Both the position numbers and the translations under genes were made by a program. From Bacilli bacterium (GTDB taxonomy: Bacteria > Bacillota_I > Bacilli_A > RF39 > UBA660), in assembly GCA_017477845.1 (NCBI GenBank), contig JAFUTR010000004.1, positions 1 through 52,047 of the forward strand: a stretch of DNA of 52,047 nt. The letters run 5' to 3'. The notes below the pieces were generated by a model. That model was given only the letters and a program-made list of their open reading frames with translations. It did not search any database and was not told the origin of the DNA. Position 1 is the stretch's first letter. Each line of letters opens with the position of its first letter. Below are positions 23,769 to 32,214 of this stretch, piece after piece.

Positions 23769-24989
23769 ATGAACAAACAAAAAAGAATGGCTGCAGTGTT
23801 TATGGGGATTTCGTTTATTTTTTTCTCATTGTCACTTTACATTATTTATGGGATAAATATTAGAATTAATGCTAGTAAAGATAAAGTTGAGATTAATAGT
23901 TTTGTTGGAGAATATGAAATATCTAATACGGATTTTAATAAATTCAAAGAAAAAATGGATAGTATTGAAAAAGATTTAAGAAGTAAGATGATTACTCTTG
24001 TTATAAATAATGATGAGTATAAATATACTTTAGGAGATTTAGGAATTAGATTAAATCAAGATGAATTATTAAAAGAAATAAGTGAGTATCAGGATAGTTT
24101 AGATTATTGGACGCTTTATAATAACTATAGTAAAAATAATTTTGAAAAAATAATATATGACTATGATTTTGTTATTGATGAAGATGAACTTCGTGAAACA
24201 CTTGTTAATGCAAAAAAAAATGTAGATGTTAAAGCTGTAGCTGGAAAGCTTTCAATGGGAAATGATAGAGTATTAAGATATATAAATGAAAAAGTAGGTT
24301 TTAGCCTTAATGTTGATGAAAATATTCAATTAATTAAAGAAAACTTTAAAACTATGAACTATAATGAAAATTTAACTTTAGTAGGAGATCCAGTTTATAC
24401 AACAGATAAAATGAAAAATATGACTACTAAAATATCAAGTTTTACTACTACTTTTGATGATACTGTATCAAGAAAATTTAACTTAATTGCTGGTGCAAAA
24501 TATATCGATGGTGTTATTTTATTACCTGGAGAAGTATTCTCATTCTATAATCATGCTGGGCCTTTCAATAAAGAAGGATATACTTATTATCTTGGTGTAA
24601 TAGGAAATGGTGTTTGTCAAGTAGCGTCTACACTATATAATGCACAACTTCTTGCAGGACTTGAAACTGTCTTAAGGTATAATCATGGAGTTAAATCAGT
24701 TTATGTACCTGGTGGGTTTGATGCAACAGTTGCATCAACTAAAGGTGTTATAACTGATTATAAATTTAGAAATAATCTTAAATATCCTGTTTATATTTCT
24801 GCATTTGTTGATGGTGGAAAGTTAACGGTTGAGATGTGGTCAAGTGATAATGCTCTTGATGGTAAAACATATGAAACTGAATCTGTTAAGTTAGGGTATG
24901 GTAGTTATAGAGCATTAAGACATGTATATAAGGATGGTAAGAAAATAGAAACACAAGATTTAGGAATATCATATTATTTTAGTGAATAA
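23769..24989 (+). CDS. VanW-family wall protein with N-terminal peptidoglycan-binding-like domain (YoaR type)
   Basis: A 406-residue protein with an N-terminal membrane anchor (about 8-29), a helical peptidoglycan-binding-like domain (about 60-220) and a C-terminal VanW domain: LPGEVFSFYNHAGPFNKEGY, GVCQVASTLYNAQLLAGLE and DATVASTKGVITDYKFRNNL. This is the layout of Bacillus YoaR. The VanW biochemical role is unknown, but the domain occurs with cell-wall and vancomycin-resistance genes. GAGGTGA precedes ATG 23769; a GTG at 23715 overlaps the -35 box. A second, shorter VanW lies at 34538. Confidence 0.9.
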   Translation: MNKQKRMAAVFMGISFIFFSLSLYIIYGINIRINASKDKVEINSFVGEYEISNTDFNKFKEKMDSIEKDLRSKMITLVINNDEYKYTLGDLGIRLNQDELLKEISEYQDSLDYWTLYNNYSKNNFEKIIYDYDFVIDEDELRETLVNAKKNVDVKAVAGKLSMGNDRVLRYINEKVGFSLNVDENIQLIKENFKTMNYNENLTLVGDPVYTTDKMKNMTTKISSFTTTFDDTVSRKFNLIAGAKYIDGVILLPGEVFSFYNHAGPFNKEGYTYYLGVIGNGVCQVASTLYNAQLLAGLETVLRYNHGVKSVYVPGGFDATVASTKGVITDYKFRNNLKYPVYISAFVDGGKLTVEMWSSDNALDGKTYETESVKLGYGSYRALRHVYKDGKKIETQDLGISYYFSE

Positions 24990-25014
24990 AAAAAGAGTAT
25001 TTCTCTCTTTTTTA
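24988..25014. terminator. Bidirectional terminator shared by the VanW and alpha-CTD-like genes
   Basis: AAAAAAGAG (24989-24997) pairs with CTCTTTTTT (25005-25013) around TATTTCT, giving a T run on both strands. The stop codons of the two convergent genes touch its two arms. Confidence 0.8.
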
Positions 25015-25233
25015 ATATGTTTTTTTATTTAGGTCATATCCTTTTAACTGAAGTTTAATAATTATTTGATTTATTTCACTATCAGAAAGATTATAACTTT
25101 TCAAATCTTTTCTTTTTAAACTCCATACGTCTTTTATTGTTATTATATTATTTTCCTTTAGTTTTTTTGTAATTGATTCTTTTAAATTTAATTCTTCTAT
25201 TTGATTATTTAGAAATTTCATATTTTTTAACAC
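25012..25233 (-). CDS. Small protein resembling the RNA polymerase alpha C-terminal domain
   Basis: A 73-residue protein. LNLKESITKKLKENNIITIKDVWSLKRKDL followed in frame by a second helix pair resembles the helix-hairpin-helix fold of the alpha-subunit CTD, which normally reads LxLSxRxxNxLxxxxIxTxxxL and then LGxKSxxEI; here the second hairpin has lost the conserved glycine-lysine pattern (NLSDSEINQI). The start is uncertain: GTG 25233 is very close to GAGG, ATG 25221 is far from it. It overlaps the end of the CarD gene and is therefore coupled to it. A role modulating RNA polymerase with CarD is inferred from fold and context. Confidence 0.6.
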   Translation of the reverse strand: MLKNMKFLNNQIEELNLKESITKKLKENNIITIKDVWSLKRKDLKSYNLSDSEINQIIIKLQLKGYDLNKKTY

Positions 25234-25678
25234 ATTCCTCTACATATTTTTTAGTATCTTCAAAACTTTTGTTAAGAACAATTGAGAACTCTGTATATAA
25301 ATATTTTTCTGCTAAGATAAAGTAATCTTTATCTTTTTCACTTAGTTTTTTCTTTTCATTGATTCTTTTTTGATTTCTTAAATATGTTGTTTTTATTATT
25401 GATATTAGACTTTCGAAACTTCCATCTTTTAAAAGTTCTTTATACTGATTTTCAATTAATTTGTCATTTTCATTTATAATTTTAATATTTGGGATATTAT
25501 TAATTATTTTATTAATTTCTTTTATAGATATTAATGACCTTATTAGTTTACTGTTTTTTAATGCTTTTATTGTAAGTGTTTCATCATTAATTGGTTTTAG
25601 AACATAATAATCGTCATTTGTATCAATTACTTTGCATACATCTTTTTTATACACTATTATATCATTTTCTTTATACAT
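25205..25678 (-). CDS. CarD/CdnL-family transcription regulator
   Basis: A 157-residue protein with an N-terminal CarD/TRCF RNA-polymerase-interacting (Tudor-like) domain (NDIIVYKKDVCKVIDTNDD, YYVLKPINDETLTIKAL) and a helical C-terminal domain rich in lysine and glutamate (about 60-155). CarD/CdnL proteins bind the RNA polymerase beta subunit and stabilise open promoter complexes. The domain order and length fit. The gene has its own promoter, a hairpin with T run between promoter and ribosome site, and a CGGAGG ribosome site. It overlaps the alpha-CTD-like gene by 29 bases. Confidence 0.88.
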   Translation of the reverse strand: MYKENDIIVYKKDVCKVIDTNDDYYVLKPINDETLTIKALKNSKLIRSLISIKEINKIINNIPNIKIINENDKLIENQYKELLKDGSFESLISIIKTTYLRNQKRINEKKKLSEKDKDYFILAEKYLYTEFSIVLNKSFEDTKKYVEECVKKYEISK

Positions 25679-25692
25679 AATATCCTCCGAAT

Positions 25693-25735
25693 AAAAAATA
25701 GCTAATCAACTGGACTTATGCCAATTAATTAGCTA
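25693..25735 (-). terminator. Leader terminator (attenuator candidate) before the CarD gene
   Basis: On the minus strand, 25735-25721 (TAGCTAATTAATTGG) pairs with 25713-25699 (CCAGTTGATTAGCTA) over 15 bases, including two G-T pairs, around a 7-base loop, followed by six T (25698-25693). The ribosome site (25689-25684) and start codon follow 5 and 15 bases later, and the -10 box is just upstream, so the whole hairpin is in the 5' leader. Confidence 0.75.
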
Positions 25736-25749
25736 CACGTTGCAATTAA

Positions 25750-25758
25750 ATTATAACA
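25750..25758 (-). promoter_or_regulatory. Extended -10 promoter of the CarD gene
   Basis: On the minus strand this reads TGTTATAAT. Transcription would start near 25743, a few bases before the leader hairpin. Confidence 0.6.
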
Positions 25759-25839
25759 AATTTTAAAAAAATTCGTAAGTAAAAAAACAAAAAATAAATT
25801 ATGTGATATGCTATATATGTGATAGATTGGAGATTAGTT

Positions 25840-26244
25840 ATGAATTTTTATTTAATTAATGATAATTATAATGAAGTTGTTAAACTTATAAGAAATGCTT
25901 TTGAAATAGATAATAATTCTTTTTGTGAATTACTTTCTAATCAGCGCTTTTTAACTTTAAAAGTAAATGGTAATTTGATAGGAGCACTTTTAATTAGTTT
26001 AGAAAATGATCCTATTAAGGATGTTAAAGGCTTTTATATTGATTATGTTTGTATTGATGATAAATATAGAAATAAAGGTTATGGAAGAATGATGCTGGAA
26101 GAAGTTATTAGAATTGCAAAAGAAGAAAATGTTAATTATATGAGGTTAACTTCTAGTAGTAAGAGAGTTTTTGCAAGAAAGATGTATAATTCAATAGGTA
26201 TGAAATCTCTTGATACTGATCTTTTCTATATTGAAGTGAGGTAG
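25840..26244 (+). CDS. GNAT-family N-acetyltransferase
   Basis: A 134-residue GNAT protein: IDYVCIDDKYRNKGYGRMMLEEVIRIA contains the acetyl-CoA-binding R/Q-x-x-G-x-G/A loop (RNKGYG), followed by the usual helix, a strand (YMRLTSS), and the terminal MYNSIGMKSLDTDLFYIEV. It should transfer an acetyl group to an amine; the substrate is unknown. ATG 25840 follows GGAG (25829-25832); GTG 25819 lies upstream of it. A membrane protein gene begins 1 base after the stop. Confidence 0.88.
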   Translation: MNFYLINDNYNEVVKLIRNAFEIDNNSFCELLSNQRFLTLKVNGNLIGALLISLENDPIKDVKGFYIDYVCIDDKYRNKGYGRMMLEEVIRIAKEENVNYMRLTSSSKRVFARKMYNSIGMKSLDTDLFYIEVR

Positions 26245-26245
26245 T

Positions 26246-26848
26246 ATGAAAATATATAAATGTGATAGAAAAAGTGTTAAATGGTATAAAAAAATAAATT
26301 ATCTAGTTGTTTTTTTGATTATTGCTATTAGTATTCCTATTTTTATGTTGATATTTAATATTTTTGATAATGGAGATAATATTAATTCTGTAATAAGACA
26401 TTCAATTATTGTTACATTTTTAATTTTGCTTGATTATATATCTAGGCAATTACTTGAAAATAGGGATAAAGTATTTTTAGTAAAAGGAAATAAAGTATCA
26501 TATATTGGAATTCATGATAGTCGTGATGGAAAGTTTCTGAGTGATAAAGAATATTACGATATGTTAAATGAAACAAGCCCTAGTGAAATATATAAGAATT
26601 TAGAAAAGTATTCTGGTATTGATAGAACTGATATAATAGAAGTGTTAAAGGCTAGAAAAAAATGTAATGGTGTTAAACTTGTAGTTAAAATATGTAGTAA
26701 AGAGTGGAAAGCACGTAGTTTCTTTTCATCGGATATTTACCTTGTTGATAAAGAATATAATAAAAAAATATTCATACCAAAGGACTATGAAAAATATGAT
26801 GAATTATGTAATATTCTTTTGAAAAATATGCCTAAAATTGACAAATAA
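26246..26848 (+). CDS. Two-helix membrane protein of unknown function
   Basis: A 200-residue protein with a basic N-terminus, two membrane helices (about 19-40 and 51-69) and a cytoplasmic C-terminal domain of about 125 residues. The domain has a beta-rich tail (GVKLVVKICSKEWKARSFFSSDIYLV, IFIPKDYEKYDEL) reminiscent of PH-like membrane proteins, but I do not recognise a family. It starts one base after the acetyltransferase stop, with GTGAGG as ribosome site, so the two are co-expressed. A promoter for the next gene lies in its last codons. Confidence 0.7.
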   Translation: MKIYKCDRKSVKWYKKINYLVVFLIIAISIPIFMLIFNIFDNGDNINSVIRHSIIVTFLILLDYISRQLLENRDKVFLVKGNKVSYIGIHDSRDGKFLSDKEYYDMLNETSPSEIYKNLEKYSGIDRTDIIEVLKARKKCNGVKLVVKICSKEWKARSFFSSDIYLVDKEYNKKIFIPKDYEKYDELCNILLKNMPKIDK

Positions 26849-26866
26849 TGTAAAATATGATATAAT
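26838..26866 (+). promoter_or_regulatory. Strong promoter of the 26896 gene
   Basis: TTGACA (26838-26843), 17-base spacer, TATAAT (26861-26866) with TGA before it: a consensus promoter with extended -10. Its -35 box overlaps the end of the previous gene. Confidence 0.85.
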
Positions 26867-26895
26867 TTGCGTACAAATTGGGGGAATTATAATTA

Positions 26896-27696
26896 ATGAA
26901 AAATGATAATGGAAACGATAGATCACTTAATAATGTGCACCTATCGTTAAAAAGAGATTATTCTAAATTAATATCTCTTGGAATAAAAAATAAGAACTTT
27001 AAAGCAGTTATGAAAGATGATAATAGCGAGATTAGAAATCTTGTAGCTACATCTTGTATACCATTTGCTATAACTTTTGGTGGAACTGTTGTTGGAGTTT
27101 TAACTCTTGGAACAGCATTTGCTTTTTCTCTTTTTAATCCAAGACTTGGAACGGATAGTAGGGTCTTTTGTGATATAGTAAATGCATCAAGTGCGACTAT
27201 TAAAAATATGGGAGCATTATCAATTACATCACTTACTTTACCAGTTGTAATGTCTACTTTAACAAAAAAATCAATTATTAATAAGACAGAGAAGTATAAA
27301 AATGGTAAATATTATACAAAAGATTCAATTAAAAAAATTGATGAAAAAGAAGCAACTCTAAGATTTGTTAATGATTTAATTAAAGATAAAGATGATAAAA
27401 CACTTTCGTTTGCAAAAGATTTTTTATCTAATGTTGATATATCTAATAACCAAAAAAGGTATAATAAAAAGTTGTTTGAATATATGGCTTCTTATAGAGA
27501 ATCACTTAAAGTTGGTACTACTGTTGAAGAAGTAGCAAATCAACTAGAAAAAATGAAAGAATTAAAAACTTTTATTAGAGAATCTAAAGAAAGTGATGGA
27601 GCTTCTTTAGAATTCTTAGATAGTGATTATATTAAAGAATTTATAAAAGATAAGAAAAATAAAAGAAAAAATAAAACAATTAAGCGTAGAAACTAG
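26896..27696 (+). CDS. Membrane protein of unknown function with charged helical C-terminus
   Basis: A 266-residue protein: polar N-terminus (about 1-48), two hydrophobic segments (about 52-78 and 98-117), then a charged, helix-prone region to the end with lysine-rich tail. I recognise no family. It has a consensus promoter of its own, so expression may be high. A GGGGG ribosome site lies 11 bases before the ATG. The stop overlaps a terminator arm. Confidence 0.7.
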   Translation: MKNDNGNDRSLNNVHLSLKRDYSKLISLGIKNKNFKAVMKDDNSEIRNLVATSCIPFAITFGGTVVGVLTLGTAFAFSLFNPRLGTDSRVFCDIVNASSATIKNMGALSITSLTLPVVMSTLTKKSIINKTEKYKNGKYYTKDSIKKIDEKEATLRFVNDLIKDKDDKTLSFAKDFLSNVDISNNQKRYNKKLFEYMASYRESLKVGTTVEEVANQLEKMKELKTFIRESKESDGASLEFLDSDYIKEFIKDKKNKRKNKTIKRRN

Positions 27697-27714
27697 AAAT
27701 AGTTTCTTTTTCTT
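27689..27714 (+). terminator. Terminator overlapping the stop of the 26896 gene
   Basis: GAAACTA (27689-27695) pairs with TAGTTTC (27700-27706) around GAAA, followed by a T-rich tract. Confidence 0.78.
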
Positions 27715-27723
27715 TTGAAATTA

Positions 27724-27732
27724 TGTTATAAT
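27724..27732 (+). promoter_or_regulatory. Extended -10 promoter of the Hpt-receiver gene
   Basis: TGTTATAAT, 24 bases before the ATG at 27757, with TAGGAGATG as ribosome site. Confidence 0.6.
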
Positions 27733-27756
27733 CAATTTGTTATAGGAGATGATAAA

Positions 27757-28527
27757 ATGTTTGATACAAAAATACTTACAGATAATGGTGTCAATCTAGA
27801 AAAGAGTTTGGAATTATTTGGAGATATTGCAACATACAACGATAATCTAGATGAATTTATTGATGGAGTAGAAAGTCGTCTTGGTGATCTTGATAGATAT
27901 AAAAAAAATGCAGATATGGCAAATTATGCTATAATAGTGCATTCTATAAAGAGTGATGCTAAATATTTTGGATTTGAACATTTAGCTGAATTATCTTTAA
28001 ACCATGAATTAAAAAGTAAAGAGAATGACTTGAATTACGTTTATGCTAATTACGATGAATTAATTAATGAAATAAATAGAATTATTACACTTGTTAAAGA
28101 GTATATGGGATGGGACTATGAGAAAAAAGAAAGAGATAGAACTTTAGAACTTATTCCTAATAGTGCTATTTTAGTTGTCGATGATTCTAATGTCATATCT
28201 AATTTTATAACTAAAATATTTAATAACTCATATAATGTTATAGTAGCAAAAGATGGTCAAGAAGCAATTGATAAACTTTCTAATATGACTCAGGAGATTG
28301 CTGCTATGTTGCTTGATCTTAATATGCCTAATGTTGATGGGTATGAAGTTTTAAAATTTATGAAAACTAATGATATATTTAAATATATAAATGTTGCAAT
28401 AATAACAGGTACTGAATCTAATAAAGTTCTAGAACTTACAAAAGATTATCCAATTAAGGCAATTTTAGAAAAGCCATTCAATGAACAAAATATTAGAAAA
28501 GTAGTAGAAATGGTTGTAAAAAAATAA
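27757..28527 (+). CDS. Hpt-receiver fusion (phosphorelay protein)
   Basis: A 256-residue cytoplasmic protein with an N-terminal histidine phosphotransfer domain (about 10-117; phosphoacceptor His62 in VHSIKSDAKYFG) and a C-terminal receiver domain (about 135-256; acidic Asp142/Asp143, phosphoacceptor Asp187 in LLDLNMPNVDG, IITGT and Lys239 in LEKPF). It has no kinase or DNA-binding output domain. It probably relays or stores phosphate from a kinase encoded elsewhere. ATG 27757 is chosen from the ribosome site; a TTG at 27715 lies upstream of the -10 box. No kinase or partner is adjacent. Confidence 0.88.
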   Translation: MFDTKILTDNGVNLEKSLELFGDIATYNDNLDEFIDGVESRLGDLDRYKKNADMANYAIIVHSIKSDAKYFGFEHLAELSLNHELKSKENDLNYVYANYDELINEINRIITLVKEYMGWDYEKKERDRTLELIPNSAILVVDDSNVISNFITKIFNNSYNVIVAKDGQEAIDKLSNMTQEIAAMLLDLNMPNVDGYEVLKFMKTNDIFKYINVAIITGTESNKVLELTKDYPIKAILEKPFNEQNIRKVVEMVVKK

Positions 28528-28530
28528 AAT

Positions 28531-28560
28531 AACATTTGTGTATAATCGCAAATGTTTTTC
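28531..28560 (+). terminator. Terminator after the Hpt-receiver gene, with a TATAAT in its loop
   Basis: AACATTTG (28531-28538) pairs with CAAATGTT (28548-28555), then T residues. The loop contains TATAAT (28541-28546), so a transcript begun there would lack the left arm and could express the CDF gene. Confidence 0.6.
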
Positions 28561-28573
28561 TTAGGAGATTTTT

Positions 28574-29461
28574 ATGAAAAAAAATAATATAGCTTTTAAG
28601 GTATCAGTTGTCACTATAATAATAAATACACTTCTTTCAATTATAAAATTAATTGCAGGTATTGTATCTAATAGTGATGCTATGATATCTGATGGCATTC
28701 ATACAATTTCAGATGTTTTTACAACTATAATTGCAATTATTGGTATTCTAATATCAAGTAAAAAAGCAGATGATGGACATAGATATGGACATGAAAGACT
28801 TGAGTGTATTGCTTCTTTAATACTTTCGTTTTCTCTATTTTTAACAGGTGTAGGAATAGGTTATAGTGGCATTTTATCTATTATTAATAAAGAATATGTT
28901 GATACTATCTCACCTGGAGTTTTTGCACTTATTGTAGCAATTATTTCAATTGTAGTTAAAGAGTTAATGTATCAATATACAATAAAAGCTGCAAAAGTGA
29001 TTAATTCAGATGTTTTAAAGGCAGATGCATGGCATCATAGAACGGATTCTATTTCTTCAGTGGGAGCATTACTTGGAATTATTCTATCACGTATTGGGTA
29101 TAAGTATTTTGATCCTCTTGCAAGTGTCTTTATTTCAATCTTTATTTGTAAAGTTGCAGTAGAAATATTTATGGATGCTACAGACAAATTAGTTGATAAA
29201 TCTTGTGATATAGATAAAGTTAATGCAATTAAAAAGGTAGTTTTACATGAAAAAGGTGTTTTAGGTATAGACGATATAAAAACAAGAATGTTTGGAAATA
29301 AGGTATATGTAGATATTGAGATTTCTTTAGATGGAAATAAAACTCTCTTTGAAACACACAGTGTAGCAGAAAGAGTTCATGACAAAGTAGAAAAAAATTT
29401 CCCTGAAGTTAAACATTGCATGGTTCATGTTAACCCATATTTGGATGTGTTAAAAAAATGA
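28574..29461 (+). CDS. Cation diffusion facilitator (CDF) metal exporter
   Basis: A 295-residue protein with six membrane helices and a cytoplasmic C-terminal domain, matching CDF/FieF transporters. Metal-site residues appear in SDAMISDGIHTISDVFTT (helix 2) and DAWHHRTDSISS (helix 5), and the C-terminal domain holds HEKGVLGIDDIKTRMFG and VKHCMVHVNPY. It should export Zn2+, Fe2+, Mn2+ or Co2+ by proton antiport; the metal is not certain. Its stop overlaps the next start by 4 bases (ATGA). Confidence 0.93.
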   Translation: MKKNNIAFKVSVVTIIINTLLSIIKLIAGIVSNSDAMISDGIHTISDVFTTIIAIIGILISSKKADDGHRYGHERLECIASLILSFSLFLTGVGIGYSGILSIINKEYVDTISPGVFALIVAIISIVVKELMYQYTIKAAKVINSDVLKADAWHHRTDSISSVGALLGIILSRIGYKYFDPLASVFISIFICKVAVEIFMDATDKLVDKSCDIDKVNAIKKVVLHEKGVLGIDDIKTRMFGNKVYVDIEISLDGNKTLFETHSVAERVHDKVEKNFPEVKHCMVHVNPYLDVLKK

Positions 29462-30666
29462 AAAAAATATTAGAATTTTTGCTTTTATTTTTACTTATTG
29501 GATGTTCTATAAATAAAAAAGAACCTGTAAATAACGAAACATATCATAGTAAAGATATGAAAGCAATAGAAGATAAAGTAGAAAAAATTATGGATGATAT
29601 GACTATTGAAGAAAAGATAGGTCAAATGATTTTTGCGTTTTATAATAAAGATGTAGTAGATGATGAATTAAAAGATATTATAACAAATACTAAAATTGGT
29701 GGTTTTGTTCTATTTGCTAAAAATTTTTCTACGTATGAAAAAACACTTAGTTTTATAAAAGAGGTTAAGAAATATAATTCCATTCCACTGTTTATTTCCA
29801 TCGATCAAGAAGGTGGAAAAATACAGAGACTAAATGAACTTAGAGATGTATCTGTCTCAGATATTCCTTATATGTATGATTTAGGAAGTATGAATGATAA
29901 AGAATTATCTTATAATGTCGGTAAAGTTATTGCTGAAGAACTACGTGTTTTTTGTATTAATATGGATTTTGCACCTGTTCTTGATATTTACTCGAATAGT
30001 TTAAATACTGTTATTGGCAAAAGAGCATTTGGGAGTGATTATAAAACAGTAACAGATAATGCCCTTTCTCTTGCTAAGGGATTAGAAGATAACGGAATAA
30101 TACCTGTTTATAAACATTTTCCAGGGCATGGTGATACTATTATTGATTCACATGAAGATTTACCAATTATTACAAAATCACGTGAGGAATTATTAAATTT
30201 TGAATTAATACCATTTAAGAGGGCAATAGAAAGTGGAGCAAATATTATAATGGTTGGGCATCTTGCTGTACCATCAATTACAAAAGATAATATCCCAGCT
30301 TCTTTATCAAAGAAATTGATCAGTGATTTCTTAAAAGATGAACTTGGCTATCGTGGACTTGTTATAACAGATGCTTTGAACATGAAAGCATTAACAAATT
30401 ATTACAGTGAGGATGAATTATGTCCTATTGCAGTTAAGGCAGGAGTTGATTTACTTCTTATGCCACCATCTCCTAAAGTTTGTTTAACATCAGTTATTAA
30501 TGAAATACAAAAAGGAAATATATCTATTGATAGAATTAATGAGTCTGTAAGAAAAATACTTAAACTTAAGTATCTAAAAATAGATGAAAACTATAATAAT
30601 TATTTACCAAAAGAATTCTTAAATAGTAATAGTCATAAAAAAATATTGAATGGAGTAAAACAATGA
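29458..30666 (+). CDS. nagZ: GH3-family beta-N-acetylhexosaminidase, lipoprotein (NagZ-like)
   Basis: A 402-residue lipoprotein with lipobox LIGC (Cys16) and a GH3 catalytic domain. Motifs are FISIDQEGGKIQRL, GKRAFGSD, KHFPGHGDTIIDSHEDLP (the acid/base His-Asp dyad of NagZ enzymes) and VITDALNMKAL with the nucleophilic aspartate. It should release N-acetylglucosamine from wall fragments outside the cell, for wall turnover or muropeptide recycling. It overlaps the CDF gene upstream and the polymer ligase downstream by 4 bases each, indicating tight translational coupling. Confidence 0.93.
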   Translation: MKKILEFLLLFLLIGCSINKKEPVNNETYHSKDMKAIEDKVEKIMDDMTIEEKIGQMIFAFYNKDVVDDELKDIITNTKIGGFVLFAKNFSTYEKTLSFIKEVKKYNSIPLFISIDQEGGKIQRLNELRDVSVSDIPYMYDLGSMNDKELSYNVGKVIAEELRVFCINMDFAPVLDIYSNSLNTVIGKRAFGSDYKTVTDNALSLAKGLEDNGIIPVYKHFPGHGDTIIDSHEDLPIITKSREELLNFELIPFKRAIESGANIIMVGHLAVPSITKDNIPASLSKKLISDFLKDELGYRGLVITDALNMKALTNYYSEDELCPIAVKAGVDLLLMPPSPKVCLTSVINEIQKGNISIDRINESVRKILKLKYLKIDENYNNYLPKEFLNSNSHKKILNGVKQ

Positions 30667-32183
30667 AAAAAAAAGAAGATTATTTATTAGAAAAACTATC
30701 TGATTTTTATATTTTTATAATACTACTGATATTCCCAATTGCAGTAAACCATACAGGATTTTTTCATATCTTAGAATTTAAATGGAGCCTATATTTTGTT
30801 ATTACTATTTCTTACATTTTATTATGCACATTTATATTTTTATATTTTCTAATTGCTAAAAAAAATAACTACTTTAAAAATAGAAAAATAAGTAAAGTAG
30901 AATGGTTAATGCTTTTGCTCTTGGCAATAAATATTCTTTCATATCTATTATCACCATATAGAAAAAGCCATAATTTATTTTTAGGAGCAGGACGTGGAGA
31001 AGGACTTTTGATGAGTTCTTTATATATCATTTCATTTTTGTTTCTATCATTTTTTACTAAGTTTAAGAAAAGACACATAAATTATTTTTCAATATCATCG
31101 ATTATTTTTAGTTTTATTGCTATTTTACAATATATTGGATTTAATCCATTTAATATTTATCTAAATGGAATAGGAACATTTAATACAAGTTTTATTGGAA
31201 CAATTGGAAATGTTGACTTTGTATCTGCTTACTACACAATGTTTCTTTCAATTTCTTTTTCTTCTTTTGTCTTTTTAAAAGAAGAAAAATGGGAAAAAAT
31301 TATTCACTTTTTATCATTTTTAATGGGATTTTTTGTCTTTGGTGTTATAAGTGTTAAAAGTGGTGTAGTAGCATTTGCTCTTTCTTTTGTTATATTAGTC
31401 CCATTCTTATTTTCAAATAATGAAAGATTATCAAGGACGATTTTATTATCAAGTTCTTTACTATTTGCTTATGCATTTAATATATTTTTAAATCCAGTTT
31501 ATTATTATGGAAAAAATAGAATACTATTAGAATGGAATTTTAGTTTAAAATTTTTAATATTTATTATAATTATAGTTTTTATGGTTTTATTGTCTTTCTA
31601 TGTAAAAGGAATAAAATTTGATTTATCTAAAAAGAAGGAACTTTTAAAAAAATATTATTTATTTTTAGTTTGTATGGTTGGTTTTGTAATAGTTTTTTTA
31701 TTTCTTTTTGATTTTAAGAGTGGTTTTTTCCATGAGATTCATTGTTTGCTTCATGGTGATTTTAATGATAATTATGGTACATATAGAATTTTTTTGTGGA
31801 AAAGAACTTTAAATATGATTGAACGTCCATTATTTGGTATAGGTCCTGATGCTTTTGCAATTCCATTTATGCAGAGATATACATTGGATATTATTAAAAT
31901 TGGACCATATTCAATAAATGATACAGCTGCCAATATTTATTTAACTATGCTTATAAATATTGGTATAGTAGGGCTAATGACTTATATTTTGTTTATTATT
32001 GAGCAAGTAAAAGTTGGAATTAGAAAAATGAACAAATATAATTATGTCTTTTTAATAGCGATTATTTGCTATTCTATTCAAGCATTTTTTAATCTATCAG
32101 TAGTTTTAATAACTCCATTTATCTATTTGATTTTTGCACTAAGTCATGTCTCTATTATTGACAAAAATAAAAGTGGGTTATAG
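30663..32183 (+). CDS. O-antigen ligase-like polytopic membrane protein
   Basis: A 506-residue protein with about 11-12 predicted membrane helices and a large central loop characteristic of the O-antigen ligase/Wzy superfamily. The conserved WKRTLNMIERPLFGIGPDAF segment after the long loop, with catalytic arginine and glycine-rich stretch, matches this family. Gram-positive members polymerise or attach wall glycans; the substrate is unknown. It overlaps the NagZ gene. Neighbouring wall genes support a role in surface polysaccharide. Confidence 0.82.
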   Translation: MKKKEDYLLEKLSDFYIFIILLIFPIAVNHTGFFHILEFKWSLYFVITISYILLCTFIFLYFLIAKKNNYFKNRKISKVEWLMLLLLAINILSYLLSPYRKSHNLFLGAGRGEGLLMSSLYIISFLFLSFFTKFKKRHINYFSISSIIFSFIAILQYIGFNPFNIYLNGIGTFNTSFIGTIGNVDFVSAYYTMFLSISFSSFVFLKEEKWEKIIHFLSFLMGFFVFGVISVKSGVVAFALSFVILVPFLFSNNERLSRTILLSSSLLFAYAFNIFLNPVYYYGKNRILLEWNFSLKFLIFIIIIVFMVLLSFYVKGIKFDLSKKKELLKKYYLFLVCMVGFVIVFLFLFDFKSGFFHEIHCLLHGDFNDNYGTYRIFLWKRTLNMIERPLFGIGPDAFAIPFMQRYTLDIIKIGPYSINDTAANIYLTMLINIGIVGLMTYILFIIEQVKVGIRKMNKYNYVFLIAIICYSIQAFFNLSVVLITPFIYLIFALSHVSIIDKNKSGL

Positions 32184-32214
32184 AATAAAAATATATGATA
32201 ATAAGGAGTAGTTT

